A stretch of DNA of 64,000 nucleotides from Sphingopyxis sp. YR583 (GCF_900108295.1 NZ_FNWK01000004.1:62001-126000), one strand, 5' to 3'; counted from the stretch's first letter, positions 41,055 through 50,393 are shown. Made by a program: numbers and translations. Notes: generated from the sequence alone by a model not told the origin.

Positions 41055-41561
41055 ATGCTGAGCGTCGAAACCCATGCCGCGACGCCATGGCCCGATCCGC
41101 TCGACTGGGAGGCGCGGGCAGGGGAGGCGGTCGCCGCGGCGCTTGCGCTGACGCCCTATGCCTCGCTCGCCGATGCTGCGCCGCTCGTCGAGGTGTCGGT
41201 GCGGCTGACCGACGATGCGGAGGTGCATACCCTCAACCGCGACTTTCGCGGCAAGGACAAGCCGACCAATGTCCTCTCCTTTCCGCAGGTGCAGGATGAC
41301 CTGCTCGAAAGTCTCGCCAACAGCGACGATGCCGAAATCCTGCTCGGCGACATCGTGCTGGCGCGCGAAACCTGCGCGCGCGAGGCGGAAGAGAAGGGGA
41401 TTTCGATCCCCGATCATGCGACGCATCTGATCGTTCACGGGACGCTGCATCTGGTTGGATATGACCATATGGACGACGCCTCCGCCGCCGCGATGGAGGC
41501 GCTCGAGGTGAAAGCGCTTGCATCGCTGGGCATCGCCAATCCATATGCGGATCAGGATTAA
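41055..41561 (+). CDS. ybeY: Endoribonuclease YbeY (rRNA maturation)
   Basis: 168 aa zinc metalloprotein. HGTLHLVGYDH is the HGxLHLxGYDH zinc motif, and NRDFRGKDKPTNVLSFP is the second conserved block. It acts in 16S rRNA 3-prime processing and ribosome quality control together with PhoH-like ATPases. It lies 20 bases upstream of corC. Its usual upstream partner phoH is 6.4 kb away here, so ybeY must have its own promoter in the gap before it. Confidence 0.95.
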   Translation: MLSVETHAATPWPDPLDWEARAGEAVAAALALTPYASLADAAPLVEVSVRLTDDAEVHTLNRDFRGKDKPTNVLSFPQVQDDLLESLANSDDAEILLGDIVLARETCAREAEEKGISIPDHATHLIVHGTLHLVGYDHMDDASAAAMEALEVKALASLGIANPYADQD

Positions 41562-41580
41562 CAGGGAAAAGCCATTATCT

Positions 41581-42519
41581 ATGCCCGACGACCAGGGATC
41601 TTCGAACCGATCGGAAGAGGACAGTAGTAGACCCGGACTATTGTCCGGGCTGAAAACGCTGTTGTTCGGCGACGACAAGGAACCGTCGCTGCGCGAACAG
41701 ATCGAAGAGGTCATCGACGAGGCCGAGGAAGATGGGCCGGAACGGCGCGGCAGCAGCGTCGTCGGCGACCTCTCGCCGATCGAGCGTAAGATGTTGCGTA
41801 ACCTCCTGCACTTCGGCGAGCAGACCGTCGACGATGTCGCGGTGCCGCGCGCCGATATTATCGCGATCCCCGAAAGTGCGAGCTTTGCCGACATCGTCGC
41901 GCTGTTCGCCGAGGCCGGGCACAGCCGCCTGCCGGTCTATCGCGAAAATCTGGATGAAGTCGTCGGCATGATCCACGTCAAGGACGTGTTCGCCGTACTT
42001 GCCGAAGGACGCACGCCGCCGCCTTTGCTCGACCTGATCCGGCAGCCGCTTTACGTCCCGCAGTCGATGGGCGTGCTCGACCTGCTCGCCGAAATGCGCG
42101 CGAAGCGGACCCATTTGGCGATCGTAATCGACGAATATTCGGGGACCGAGGGGCTGCTCACGATCGAGGATCTGGTCGAGGAAATCGTCGGCGAGATTGA
42201 GGACGAGCATGACGATGAACCGACCGTGCTCTTCGCGCCCGGCGACGGGGGATGTTGGGAAGCCGATGCGCGCGCCGAACTCGACGACGTCGGCGAGGCG
42301 ATCGACCCGCGGCTTGCCGAGGTGGAGGAAGATGTCGATACGCTGGGCGGCCTCGCCGCCGTGCTCGCGGGCCATGTTCCCGAGGTCGGTGAAATCCTCC
42401 AGCATCCGAGCGGCTGGCGTATCGAGGTGACCGAGGCAGACGAACGCCGCGTCCACCATTTGCGGCTTCACCCGCCGGTGGTCGTCGATCTTGAGGCGCC
42501 GTCGGAAACCGGGGACTAG
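41581..42519 (+). CDS. corC: CorC/HlyC-type CBS-domain protein (YbeX-like)
   Basis: 312 aa. Paired CBS domains (about residues 75-200, with VPRADIIAIPESASFADIV, VIDEYSGTEGLLTIEDLVEE) and a C-terminal CorC_HlyC domain (YxVxG-poor form, DTLGGLAAVLAGHVPEVGE). No membrane segments, so it is the soluble YbeX type linked to Mg/Co efflux and ribosome metabolism, not a CNNM channel. ATG 41581 follows the ybeY stop by 20 bases. The lnt gene that often follows is absent; a convergent gene comes next. Confidence 0.92.
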   Translation: MPDDQGSSNRSEEDSSRPGLLSGLKTLLFGDDKEPSLREQIEEVIDEAEEDGPERRGSSVVGDLSPIERKMLRNLLHFGEQTVDDVAVPRADIIAIPESASFADIVALFAEAGHSRLPVYRENLDEVVGMIHVKDVFAVLAEGRTPPPLLDLIRQPLYVPQSMGVLDLLAEMRAKRTHLAIVIDEYSGTEGLLTIEDLVEEIVGEIEDEHDDEPTVLFAPGDGGCWEADARAELDDVGEAIDPRLAEVEEDVDTLGGLAAVLAGHVPEVGEILQHPSGWRIEVTEADERRVHHLRLHPPVVVDLEAPSETGD

Positions 42520-42528
42520 CCGCGCCGG

Positions 42529-43254
42529 CTAATCGGGGCTGATGTTGATTACATTATAGCGCAGCGCCTCTGCGGGTGTCAGGCATCGGCGGGTCGATCG
42601 GTCGCTTTCGGTCGCGACCGCCTTTTGCCGGTACATGATGTCCGACAACAGATCGCGCGAGACGTCGAGCCGGATCAACAGGTCATTGTCCTCGGTCGCC
42701 ATCAGCGCGGCTTCGCGTTCGACGTCGCTGATCAATTCGGTCGTGGAATCGGCTCCCATCGCGACGCTCGACTGGATGGCGTTCTTGTCTCCGGTCATCG
42801 TGAACATATGGACCATGAAATGGCCGCCGGGATCGATCGTGCGAGCGCGACCGCCCATGAAGACGAAATTGCACGCACTGAAACAGGTCCATCCCGACGG
42901 AATGCGCGTCACCATCTGGCGTTCCTTGCTGAACTTGCGGATCAGCAGCCCCGCCGCATTGCCGGCCCGCGCATCGCCGCCCGGCGACCGGATCCAGATC
43001 TCGCTGATCGCCGGATTGTCGGTCAGGATTTTTTCGAGCCGGGCGGGCAGCTCGCTGTCGATGCGCCCCTCGGCCAGCAACACGGTTTCGCCGCTGCGCT
43101 TGAACGGCGTCAGCACCATCGTCTTGTAGTCTGACCAGTTGGGCTCTGCGGGGCAGGTGGGATTGTCGGGGTCCATCTCCATCCCCGGGGGCGTCGCCGC
43201 GGTGCATGCCACCATCGCAGTCCACGCCGTGAGCGATTTGATCCAAGGGTTCAT
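42529..43254 (-). CDS. Putative exported ClpP/crotonase-fold protein (COG3904-like)
   Basis: 241 aa. An N-terminal signal with a lipobox-like AMVAC suggests a lipoprotein or periplasmic protein. EIWIRSPGGDARAGNAAGLL and SGWTCFSACNFVFMGGRARTI resemble the oxyanion strand and nucleophile elbow of periplasmic ClpP-like proteases, with His in GGHFMVHMF. The candidate nucleophile is the Ser of CFSAC. This matches an uncharacterised predicted periplasmic group; whether it is a protease is not known. It converges with corC and diverges from the glycine-zipper gene. Confidence 0.7.
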   Translation of the reverse strand: MNPWIKSLTAWTAMVACTAATPPGMEMDPDNPTCPAEPNWSDYKTMVLTPFKRSGETVLLAEGRIDSELPARLEKILTDNPAISEIWIRSPGGDARAGNAAGLLIRKFSKERQMVTRIPSGWTCFSACNFVFMGGRARTIDPGGHFMVHMFTMTGDKNAIQSSVAMGADSTTELISDVEREAALMATEDNDLLIRLDVSRDLLSDIMYRQKAVATESDRSTRRCLTPAEALRYNVINISPD

Positions 43255-43270
43255 ACGATCATCCCCACAT

Positions 43271-43292
43271 CAAGCGGACCCCCGACCGCTTG
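43271..43292. repeat. Inverted repeat in a divergent promoter gap
   Basis: CAAGCGG (43271-43277) and CCGCTTG (43286-43292) with an 8-base spacer, in the 175-base gap between the ClpP-like gene and the glycine-zipper gene. Possible operator. Confidence 0.35.
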
Positions 43293-43429
43293 TGCGATCA
43301 TATCAGGTCGTTGCCGGAACCGAAACAATATCGCAGCGCGGATGCCTATGGTGTGACTGGTATCATTGCCCCGGCTTGTGAGCCCGTCCATTCAAGCCTA
43401 GCCTTGGAGGCGAGGTTGGGAGTTCGGTC

Positions 43430-44491
43430 ATGCGAACAAAGCTGCGACACGGGTTGGCGGTCGGGGTCGTCTTCATGGCACTGATGTCGGGCCATGGCGA
43501 CGCGACGGCTTGGCAAGGTCAGCCGAGCGAGGGGGACAAGGCCTTTGTTCCGCCGCCCGTCACCGAACCCGCGCTGCCGGCGCTTCCGATCCGACCGGTG
43601 CTCGATACCGAAAGCTACCCCGCCTGCCGCGAGGATTATCGCAAGATCGACGCGCCTTTTGACAAGGCCGCGGCGATCAACCGCTGCACGGTGGCGATCG
43701 ACACCTATTACCGGAACAAGATGCTTCCCTATCGCGAAGCGATGATCGTCTATCAGGGGGCTCTGTCGTCGCTTTATACGGAGAAGGTTGGGGGCAATAT
43801 GCGCTATTCCCCCGCGACGCAGGACCGCTTCTACAAAGCCGTTATGGTCGAGCATGCGGCGTCCGATCCCGGGGGCGCCAATCTGGCCGCCTATCGTGCG
43901 GTCGAGGCGCAATATCAGACCGACCGCGCCTATCTGGCCGACCGTTTCTGCTTCAACACGGGCTGCAACGGCTATCCAGTCCCGGCATCGCCGGTCAAAA
44001 TGGCGGTGCCCGACGCAACAGAAAAACCCGCCGAGACGAAAGGTACGGAGGAAAAGCGTGCGAGCAACGACAATCCCGACCCCAAGTGCAAGCGTGCCCG
44101 CAAGCGCGGCGGTGCGCTGGGCGGATTGATCGGCGGTGTCGCGGGGAGCGCGGTGGGCCTCAAGGGCGTCGGTACACTTGTGTCCGGGCTGGTCGGGGCG
44201 GTGCTCGTCGCCGAAATCGCCTGCCAGCTCGATGAAAAGGAGCAGAAGGCCGCTGCCGAGGCGACCGTTGCGGTGACGAAAAAGGAAGAGGTCGGGGCGA
44301 CCGCCAAATGGACCAGCCCGACGCGCGAAGGCGTTGCGGGATCGTCGACGATCACCGCGCTCAACACCGAACCCAACGGCAGTAAATGTCTCGCGATCAC
44401 CGACATCGCGATCGTCGAGGGCGAGGAGACGCGCGTATCGAAACGCATGTGCCGTGCGAAGCCCGGCGAACCGTACAGCATCATGGCCTGA
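43430..44491 (+). CDS. Exported protein with glycine-zipper membrane segment
   Basis: 353 aa. A signal peptide (LAVGVVFMALMSGHGDATA) precedes a Cys-containing helical domain (PACREDYRKIDAPFDKAAAI, NRCTVAIDTYYRNKMLPYRE). A lysine-rich linker and a Gly-zipper stretch GGALGGLIGGVAGSAVGLKG follow, then LVSGLVGAVLVAEIACQLDE, the pattern of outer-membrane or pore-like glycine-zipper proteins. The last 80 residues resemble a small domain with two Cys. The family is not recognised. It is followed by a glycosyltransferase gene after 44 bases, which may be on the same transcript. Confidence 0.65.
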   Translation: MRTKLRHGLAVGVVFMALMSGHGDATAWQGQPSEGDKAFVPPPVTEPALPALPIRPVLDTESYPACREDYRKIDAPFDKAAAINRCTVAIDTYYRNKMLPYREAMIVYQGALSSLYTEKVGGNMRYSPATQDRFYKAVMVEHAASDPGGANLAAYRAVEAQYQTDRAYLADRFCFNTGCNGYPVPASPVKMAVPDATEKPAETKGTEEKRASNDNPDPKCKRARKRGGALGGLIGGVAGSAVGLKGVGTLVSGLVGAVLVAEIACQLDEKEQKAAAEATVAVTKKEEVGATAKWTSPTREGVAGSSTITALNTEPNGSKCLAITDIAIVEGEETRVSKRMCRAKPGEPYSIMA

Positions 44492-44535
44492 CGGCGGCGT
44501 TGCGTTTGCGCCGCGACGGGACTAGCGGAGGCGTG

Positions 44536-45693
44536 ATGGACGTCTCAGACCTTCGCATCGCCCTGTTCAGTGGCAATTATAATATGACCACCGACGGCGC
44601 GAACAAGGCGCTGAACCGTCTGGTGGCTTATCTTCTGGCCCATGGCGCCGCGGTTCGCGTCTATTCGCCGACCGTCGCAATCCCCGCCTTCGAACCGACG
44701 GGCGATCTCGTTAGCGTGCCTTCAGTCGCGATTCCGGGGCGAAGCGAATATCGCATTCCCGTGTCCTTTTCGTCGCGCGTGCGTGAGGACATCACCGCTT
44801 TTGCGCCGAACATCGTTCATATCTCCAGCCCCGATCGCGTTGCCAGGCAGGCGGCGGCATGGGCGCGGCGGCGGCGGCTCCCGGTCGCCTGTTCGGTGCA
44901 CACGCGTTTCGAAACCTACGTTCGCTATTATAATCTGTCGTTCCTCGAGCCGGTTATGGTCGCATGGCTCCGCAAGCTTTACCGCAAGTGCGACGCGCTG
45001 ATCGCGCCGTCCGAAAGCTTTGCGCAGGTGCTGCGCGAACAGCGGATGAACTATGATATCGGCATCTGGACCCGCGGCGTCGAGCAGGGCGTTTTCAATC
45101 CCGGCCGCCGCGACATGGCGTGGCGCCGCTCGCTCGATATCGCCGACGATGTTCCCGCCATTGCCTTCCTCGGCCGGCTGGTGATGGAAAAGGGGCTCGA
45201 CGTCTTCGCCGACGCGATCGACGTGCTCCAGCGCCGCGGCGTGCCGCACAAGGTCGTCGTGATCGGCGAAGGGCCGGCGGGCGAATGGTTCGAATCGCGC
45301 CTGCCCAACGCGAAGTTCGTCGGTTTCCAGGGCGGTGAGGATCTCGCGCGTGCGCTTGCCTCATGCGATATTTTCTTCAACCCGTCGGTCACCGAAACCT
45401 TTGGCAATGTGACGCTCGAAGCGATGGCCTGCGGCTTGCCCGTCGTTGCGGCGCGCGCGACGGGCAGCGCCAGCATCGTCAAGCATGGACAAACCGGTTA
45501 TCTGGTCGCCCCCGGATCGATCACAGGCTTTGCCGACCATCTGCAGCGCTATTGCCGCGACATCCAGCTTCGCGCCGAGCATGGTGCCGCGGCGGTGCTC
45601 GAAAGCGGTGCCTATCAATGGGACGCGATCAACCGGACGGTTGCCGACACCTATATTCGCCTGATCCGTCAGAAGCAGCGGCACCGGAGTTGA
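44536..45693 (+). CDS. GT4-family glycosyltransferase (mannosyltransferase-like)
   Basis: 385 aa with a GT-B fold. N-terminal ALFSGNYNMTTDGANKALNR and HTRFETYVRYYNL are typical of the acceptor domain. TRGVEQGVFNPGRRD marks the domain link, and the EX7E motif lies in VTETFGNVTLEAMACGLPVV. It resembles the MgtA/PimB-like alpha-mannosyl- and glucosyltransferases that build glycolipids or capsule precursors from nucleotide sugars. GCGGAGG precedes ATG 44536. In a sphingomonad a membrane glycolipid is a plausible product, unproven. rarA follows by seven bases. Confidence 0.9.
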   Translation: MDVSDLRIALFSGNYNMTTDGANKALNRLVAYLLAHGAAVRVYSPTVAIPAFEPTGDLVSVPSVAIPGRSEYRIPVSFSSRVREDITAFAPNIVHISSPDRVARQAAAWARRRRLPVACSVHTRFETYVRYYNLSFLEPVMVAWLRKLYRKCDALIAPSESFAQVLREQRMNYDIGIWTRGVEQGVFNPGRRDMAWRRSLDIADDVPAIAFLGRLVMEKGLDVFADAIDVLQRRGVPHKVVVIGEGPAGEWFESRLPNAKFVGFQGGEDLARALASCDIFFNPSVTETFGNVTLEAMACGLPVVAARATGSASIVKHGQTGYLVAPGSITGFADHLQRYCRDIQLRAEHGAAAVLESGAYQWDAINRTVADTYIRLIRQKQRHRS

Positions 45694-45700
45694 GATAGGC

Positions 45701-47020
45701 ATGGCCGGGGATCTGTTCGGCGAGGAAGTGCCCGGTGCGGAGCAGGGCAGCGCAACCGGCCCGGTGCCGCTGGCCGAACGGCTGCGTCCGCGCACCCTCG
45801 CCGAGGTCGTCGGGCAGGAGCATCTGACCGGGGCCGAGGGGGCGATCGGCCGGATGGTCGCGGCGGGCCAATTGGCCTCGATCATCCTGTGGGGTCCGCC
45901 GGGAACCGGCAAGACGACGATCGCGCGGCTGCTTGCAGAGGCGGTGGGCATGCGGTTCGCGCCGCTGTCGGCTGTCTTCTCGGGCGTCGCCGATCTTCGC
46001 CAAGCCTTCGCCGACGCGGAGAAGATGGCGGCAGCGGGCAAGCGGACATTGCTCTTCGTCGACGAAATCCATCGGTTTAATCGGGCGCAGCAGGACGGCT
46101 TTCTGCCCTATGTCGAACGCGGCACCGTGGTGCTGGTGGGTGCGACGACCGAGAATCCGAGTTTCACGCTCAATGCCGCACTGCTCAGCCGCGCGCAGGT
46201 GCTCGTCCTCAATCGCCTCGGCGAAGCGGCGCTGGGCACGCTCGTCGAGCGGGCGGAGACCGAGGTTGGCGAGCGCCTGCCAGTGACCGACGAGGCGCGC
46301 GCCGCGCTGATCGCCAGCGCCGACGGCGACGGGCGTTTCCTGCTCAATCAGGTCGAAACGCTTTTCTCGGTGACGATCGAGAAACCGCTCGACCCGGCCG
46401 AGTTGGCGCAGTTCCTGCACCGCCGGATGCCCGTCTATGACAAGGATCGCGACGGCCATTATAACCTGATCTCGGCGCTGCATAAGGCGCTGCGCGGATC
46501 GGACCCGCAAGCCGCGCTCTACTGGCTCGCGCGGATGCTCGTCGCGGGCGAGGAGCCGCTCTATGTGCTCCGGCGAATCACCCGCTTCGCGAGCGAGGAC
46601 ATCGGGCTCGCCGACCCGCAGGCGCTTGTGCAATGCCTCGCCGCAAAGGACGCGTATCAGTTCCTCGGATCGCCCGAAGGCGAACTCGCGATCGTGCAGG
46701 CGTGCCTCTATTGCGCCACCGCGCCCAAGTCGAACGCCGCCTATGCGGCGCAGAAGGCAGCATGGGCTGCCGCGCGCGAAACCGGCAGCCTCGCGCCCCC
46801 GGCCAATATCCTCAATGCGCCGACCAAGCTGATGAAAGATTTGGGTTATGGTGCGGGCTACAGTTACGACCATGACGCGCCCGACGGCTTTTCGGGCGGC
46901 AATTACTGGCCCGACGACATGGCGCCGGTCGACTTTTACCGGCCGGTCGATCGCGGCTTCGAAAAGCGTATCGCCGAACGTATCGCCTGGTGGGACGAAC
47001 GCCGACACGTGAAGGAATGA
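45701..47020 (+). CDS. rarA: Replication-associated recombination protein RarA (MgsA)
   Basis: 439 aa AAA+ ATPase of the clamp-loader-like group that acts at stalled replication forks. The N-terminal RPRTLAEVVGQEHLTGAEG, Walker A GPPGTGKTT, Walker B LLFVDEIHRFNRAQQDGFLP and the sensor region ATTENPSFTLNAALLSRAQV are intact. The C-terminal DNA-binding and tetramer part includes NYWPDDM. The short distance to the glycosyltransferase suggests read-through only. Confidence 0.95.
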   Translation: MAGDLFGEEVPGAEQGSATGPVPLAERLRPRTLAEVVGQEHLTGAEGAIGRMVAAGQLASIILWGPPGTGKTTIARLLAEAVGMRFAPLSAVFSGVADLRQAFADAEKMAAAGKRTLLFVDEIHRFNRAQQDGFLPYVERGTVVLVGATTENPSFTLNAALLSRAQVLVLNRLGEAALGTLVERAETEVGERLPVTDEARAALIASADGDGRFLLNQVETLFSVTIEKPLDPAELAQFLHRRMPVYDKDRDGHYNLISALHKALRGSDPQAALYWLARMLVAGEEPLYVLRRITRFASEDIGLADPQALVQCLAAKDAYQFLGSPEGELAIVQACLYCATAPKSNAAYAAQKAAWAAARETGSLAPPANILNAPTKLMKDLGYGAGYSYDHDAPDGFSGGNYWPDDMAPVDFYRPVDRGFEKRIAERIAWWDERRHVKE

Positions 47021-47096
47021 CGTCAGCCTTGCCCCGCATCGCGCATGGGTATAGTTTTGGTACCAATCGGGTCGCGCCGGAATTGGGGTAGTCATC

Positions 47097-47843
47097 ATGG
47101 CATTGGCGCTTGTCCTTGCCGCTGCAGCGACACCGATCCTGTCCTGTCCAGGCGGCACCATCGAAACAAAATGCACCGCTGCGGAGGTGGCGGCGAAGAT
47201 TGCGATCACGCGTGCGCGCGTCACCAATATCGCGCAGCGATGTCTGTACGACTTCGGGGGCAAGTGCAGCGTCGAGGCAAGCGGACGGATCAACAGCAGC
47301 GATCGCGGCGCGACCTTGCTTTGGCAAAAGATGCTGCTCGCGCCGCGTGACGGTCCGCAGGCGCGGATGCTGGTCCTGTTATCGCAGGACAAGGCGGGCA
47401 AGACGGCGCTTGCCGGCTTCGCCGAAAGTTCGGGATCGATCGGCGCGCCCGATCTGGTCGTCGACAATGACAAGCGGCGGCTCGTCCATGTCGGCGGCAC
47501 GCTCGCCGGCAGCGGGGGTGGCAACGCCGATGCCCTGTTCGTAAGCGATACCGCTACGCCCCAGTGGCGCCGCGTCGATCTGTCCGACTGGGCGGAGCAG
47601 GGCGGCAAGCTGCTGCCGACGGGCTATTGGCTGCGTGGCCCGGCACAATTTGCCTTCGACGAAATGTTCGCCTCGGCGCCCGTCGCGCGCGACGGCGACG
47701 GCAATTGCTGTCCCCGCGGGGGCAACGCTTTCTATGATCTCGATATTCAGGGCGACCGGCTGGTGTTGACGCGTCTGCGCTTCCAGCCCATGCAGCCGTT
47801 GGGACGGGACGTCGAGGTTACAGCCGGGACGCTCGAAGACTAG
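47097..47843 (+). CDS. Hypothetical exported protein
   Basis: 248 aa. A signal peptide (MALALVLAAAATPILSC; the Cys could be a lipobox but LSC is weak) is followed by a mainly beta-strand domain. Cys pairs occur in SCPGG / KCTAAE, RCLYDFGGKC and NCCPRGG. The stretch NAFYDLDIQGDRLVLTRLRF ends the likely fold. No family recognised. It lies between rarA and a YjbR gene, all rightward; the 76-base gap before it may hold its promoter. Confidence 0.7.
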   Translation: MALALVLAAAATPILSCPGGTIETKCTAAEVAAKIAITRARVTNIAQRCLYDFGGKCSVEASGRINSSDRGATLLWQKMLLAPRDGPQARMLVLLSQDKAGKTALAGFAESSGSIGAPDLVVDNDKRRLVHVGGTLAGSGGGNADALFVSDTATPQWRRVDLSDWAEQGGKLLPTGYWLRGPAQFAFDEMFASAPVARDGDGNCCPRGGNAFYDLDIQGDRLVLTRLRFQPMQPLGRDVEVTAGTLED

Positions 47844-47857
47844 TTCGACGGGACGCC

Positions 47858-48211
47858 ATGGCGCTTGTATTCGATAGCTGGGACGATGTGGTGGCTTTTG
47901 CCTGCGCGCTTCCCGATGTCGAGATGCTTTCCTTTTACGGCACCCCTTGTCCCAAGCTGGGCGGCAAGGCTCTCGCGTCTCCGGGACGCGAGCCGGGCAG
48001 TTTTGCGGTGATGTGCAACCCCGACGAAAAGGAAATCCTGCTTGAAACCGATCCCGACACCTTCTGGCAAACACCGCATTATGAAGGCTGGCACGCGCTT
48101 CTTGTCCGCTTCGGATCGGACGATCCCGAACGCGTTGCCAATGTCATCAGGCGCGCCTGGTGGGATCGCGCCAAGAAGGCACAGCGGCAGGCGTTCGGCG
48201 AACGGCCCTGA
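47858..48211 (+). CDS. MmcQ/YjbR family protein
   Basis: 117 aa. Fits the CyaY-like double-wing fold of MmcQ/YjbR: early DDVVAFACALPDVE and SFYGTPCPKLGGKALA, middle CNPDEKEILLETDPDTFWQT, late HALLVRFGSDDPERVANVIRRAW. DNA binding has been suggested for the family, but the role is open. It starts 14 bases after the previous gene, and its stop is five bases before the serine hydrolase start. Confidence 0.88.
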   Translation: MALVFDSWDDVVAFACALPDVEMLSFYGTPCPKLGGKALASPGREPGSFAVMCNPDEKEILLETDPDTFWQTPHYEGWHALLVRFGSDDPERVANVIRRAWWDRAKKAQRQAFGERP

Positions 48212-48215
48212 CCTG

Positions 48216-49562
48216 TTGCGCATTCTCGGCGCCTTGCTCCTTGTCGGCGCCGTGCCCGCGGCAGCACAGGCGCCGAAGCCCAATGCCGATCTGAACCGCG
48301 CCTGGGCCGCGGGTTATCGCGCGGCCTTCGTCTGTTCATCCTTGTGGAACGGTGCGGGCAAACCGCTCGAGACGATCGAACGCGACGAGCTCACCGGAAT
48401 TTACCCCGAGATCGAGGCCGACGTTCGTGCGTTGAAGGCTGATGTCGACGACAAGATGAAAAGCGTCAGCGTCAGATATCGCGACGATATGCCGCCGCGG
48501 ATTGCCCAATGGAGCGGGCGCGACGGCTGCGTCACGCTGCCGATCGGGGCTCAGTCGGCAGCGTTTCCCGCCGCCGAACGCCGCGCCGACCTCGATGCGC
48601 GCCCTTGGCCGATCGGCGACAAGAATGCGCGGCGTCCCGCCACCAAGGGCTTGGGTCCGTTCGAAGAGACGGCAATGGGCATCGACCGCTTCGGCGGACG
48701 CACCAGTTCGCTACTGATCGTCAAGAACGGTCGGATTGCGTTTGAGCGCTATTGGGGCGGGCACGATATCCACACCGCCCAGCGCACCTTCTCGGTCGCG
48801 AAATCGATGGCGGCGACGCTGATCGGTCATGCGGTGCAACAGGGCCGGATGGACGTGACGAAGCCCGCGACGATCGCCGAATGGCAGACGCAGGGGGATC
48901 CGCGGGCGGTGATCACCACCGAACAGCTGATGCGTATGGCGAGCGGCCTGACCAGCGATACCGCGGGCAACCGCAGCGACGCCATCTATATGGGCGGTGC
49001 ATCGGTTCGCCAGTGGACGACGCAATGGCCGCTGCTCAACCCGCCGAACAGCCGTTATCGCTATGCCAACAACGACACGCTGCTCGCAACGCTGTCGCTG
49101 AAAGCGGCGTTGAAAAAGACGGGCGAACCGCTCGACCCCGCCGCCTTCTTCGACCGGCTTGGCATGACGCGCACCTTCGTCGAGCATGACAAGGACGGCG
49201 ATTATATCCTGTCGAGCCAGGTGTGGACGACCGCGCGCGATTTGGCGCGGCTGGGGCTCCTCTATCAGAAGGACGGGATGTGGCAGGGCGAGCGCCTGCT
49301 CCCCGCCGACTGGCGCCGCTTCGTCACGATGCCGAGCGGGCCGCAGCCCGATGGCGCGTTCGGTTATGGGGCGGGCTTCTGGCTGCTCAACAAGTCGGAA
49401 GGAATTCCTGCCGACGCTTTCGGTGCCTTCGGCAACCGCGGCCAATATGTCATCATCATCCCGTCGCGCGAACTGGTGATCGTCCGCCAGGGTTATGACG
49501 ACGACAAGACGCGGCTCGATACCGCCGAACTCGTCAAGGCCGTGGTCGCCGCCGACCGCTGA
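48216..49562 (+). CDS. Serine hydrolase, class C beta-lactamase family, exported
   Basis: 448 aa. TTG 48216 opens a signal peptide (LRILGALLLVGAVPAAAQ), the only start that fits the region after the YjbR gene. The catalytic SxxK is in FSVAKSMAATL, the YxN in YRYANND, and GYGAGFWL with the following loop replaces the KTG box, as in many carboxylesterase or D-aminopeptidase-like members. About 130 extra residues precede the catalytic domain. The likely place is the periplasm. It could be an esterase or a peptidase; resistance to beta-lactams should not be assumed. Confidence 0.88.
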   Translation: MRILGALLLVGAVPAAAQAPKPNADLNRAWAAGYRAAFVCSSLWNGAGKPLETIERDELTGIYPEIEADVRALKADVDDKMKSVSVRYRDDMPPRIAQWSGRDGCVTLPIGAQSAAFPAAERRADLDARPWPIGDKNARRPATKGLGPFEETAMGIDRFGGRTSSLLIVKNGRIAFERYWGGHDIHTAQRTFSVAKSMAATLIGHAVQQGRMDVTKPATIAEWQTQGDPRAVITTEQLMRMASGLTSDTAGNRSDAIYMGGASVRQWTTQWPLLNPPNSRYRYANNDTLLATLSLKAALKKTGEPLDPAAFFDRLGMTRTFVEHDKDGDYILSSQVWTTARDLARLGLLYQKDGMWQGERLLPADWRRFVTMPSGPQPDGAFGYGAGFWLLNKSEGIPADAFGAFGNRGQYVIIIPSRELVIVRQGYDDDKTRLDTAELVKAVVAADR

Positions 49563-49979
49563 TCATTCGAAGGGCGGATAACGCTCGAACGCCGGCAACT
49601 CGTTGAGCTTTTCCATCCAGCCGATGCGGTCGGCGGTCTGAATCTGCGCCTGCGCGGGGATCGCGTCGGGGTCGTCGAGCGTCGCGGTCTGCACGTCGAT
49701 CTGGCCGGGGAAGATCGCATCGTTGGTATAGAAGAGCCCCGTGCCGCAATCGGCGCAGAAATGCCGGCGGCCATGCTCGGACGAGGCATAGACCTTCGCC
49801 GTGCCGTCGATGTCGATTTCGTCATTGCCGACAAGCGCCCAGCCGACGAGCGGTGCGCCCGAATGGCGGCGACAGTCGCTGCAGTGGCACAGCGCATGAT
49901 GCTGCACCGCAGTGCTCATCGAATAGCGGATCGCACCGCAATGGCATTGGCCGGAGGCACGGGCGGCTGGCTCGGTCAT
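49563..49979 (-). CDS. GFA (glutathione-dependent formaldehyde-activating)-like zinc protein
   Basis: 138 aa. The Cys pattern QCHCGAIRY, LCHCSDCRR and HFCADCGTGLFY is the beta-tent zinc fold of the GFA/CENP-V family. The founding member speeds glutathione-formaldehyde adduct formation, but most relatives have unknown substrates. Convergent with the serine hydrolase; its stop directly abuts that gene. The gap 49980-50178 upstream shows only AT-rich promoter-like sequence. Confidence 0.9.
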   Translation of the reverse strand: MTEPAARASGQCHCGAIRYSMSTAVQHHALCHCSDCRRHSGAPLVGWALVGNDEIDIDGTAKVYASSEHGRRHFCADCGTGLFYTNDAIFPGQIDVQTATLDDPDAIPAQAQIQTADRIGWMEKLNELPAFERYPPFE

Positions 49980-50178
49980 CTCTCTCTCCTCAAGTTATCG
50001 ATGGGGAACATAACATAAACATCATGCGCTCGGCAATTTGAAATAGCGTACTGTCATCCGATCCAAGAGGGGAAACAGCTTCTGGCCGTAGGTCGGAATT
50101 CTGCGGAAAACTGGGCCATTAACCTGATATTTACGTTGTCTGGTCACAAATCCGCAGCATCAATCAAGGGGGGCTGCA

Positions 50179-50388
50179 TTGAAAAAGACTTTTCCTGACA
50201 TGCTGTTCGCTGTCTTCGCGTTTATCGCGTTCAGCTTCGCGACCACCACACCGGCCTATGCTTATCTTGACGGCGCGACCGTCAGCATGGCGCTGCAGGC
50301 TCTCACCGGCGCGGTCGCCAGTGTTTTGCTGTTCGGCAAAATCTATTGGGCAAAGCTCAAGAACATCGTCAAGCGCCAGCAGGACTGA
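50179..50388 (+). CDS. Small membrane protein at the head of a lipid/glycan-modification group
   Basis: 69 aa from TTG 50179, preceded by AAGGGGGG. A signal or first helix (MLFAVFAFIAFSFATTTPAYA) and a second helix (MALQALTGAVASVLLFGKIYW) are followed by a basic cytoplasmic tail KLKNIVKRQQ. It lies five bases before the methyltransferase gene, and the next two genes follow in the same direction. It could be a small subunit or anchor for these membrane enzymes. I recall similar short proteins beside alkaline-phosphatase-like genes, without known function. Confidence 0.75.
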   Translation: MKKTFPDMLFAVFAFIAFSFATTTPAYAYLDGATVSMALQALTGAVASVLLFGKIYWAKLKNIVKRQQD

Positions 50389-50393
50389 CCTTC

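Noticed and set aside
45629..47608. A 659-codon open frame on the - strand
   Set aside because: Runs antisense through rarA and its neighbours, all of which have intact motifs.
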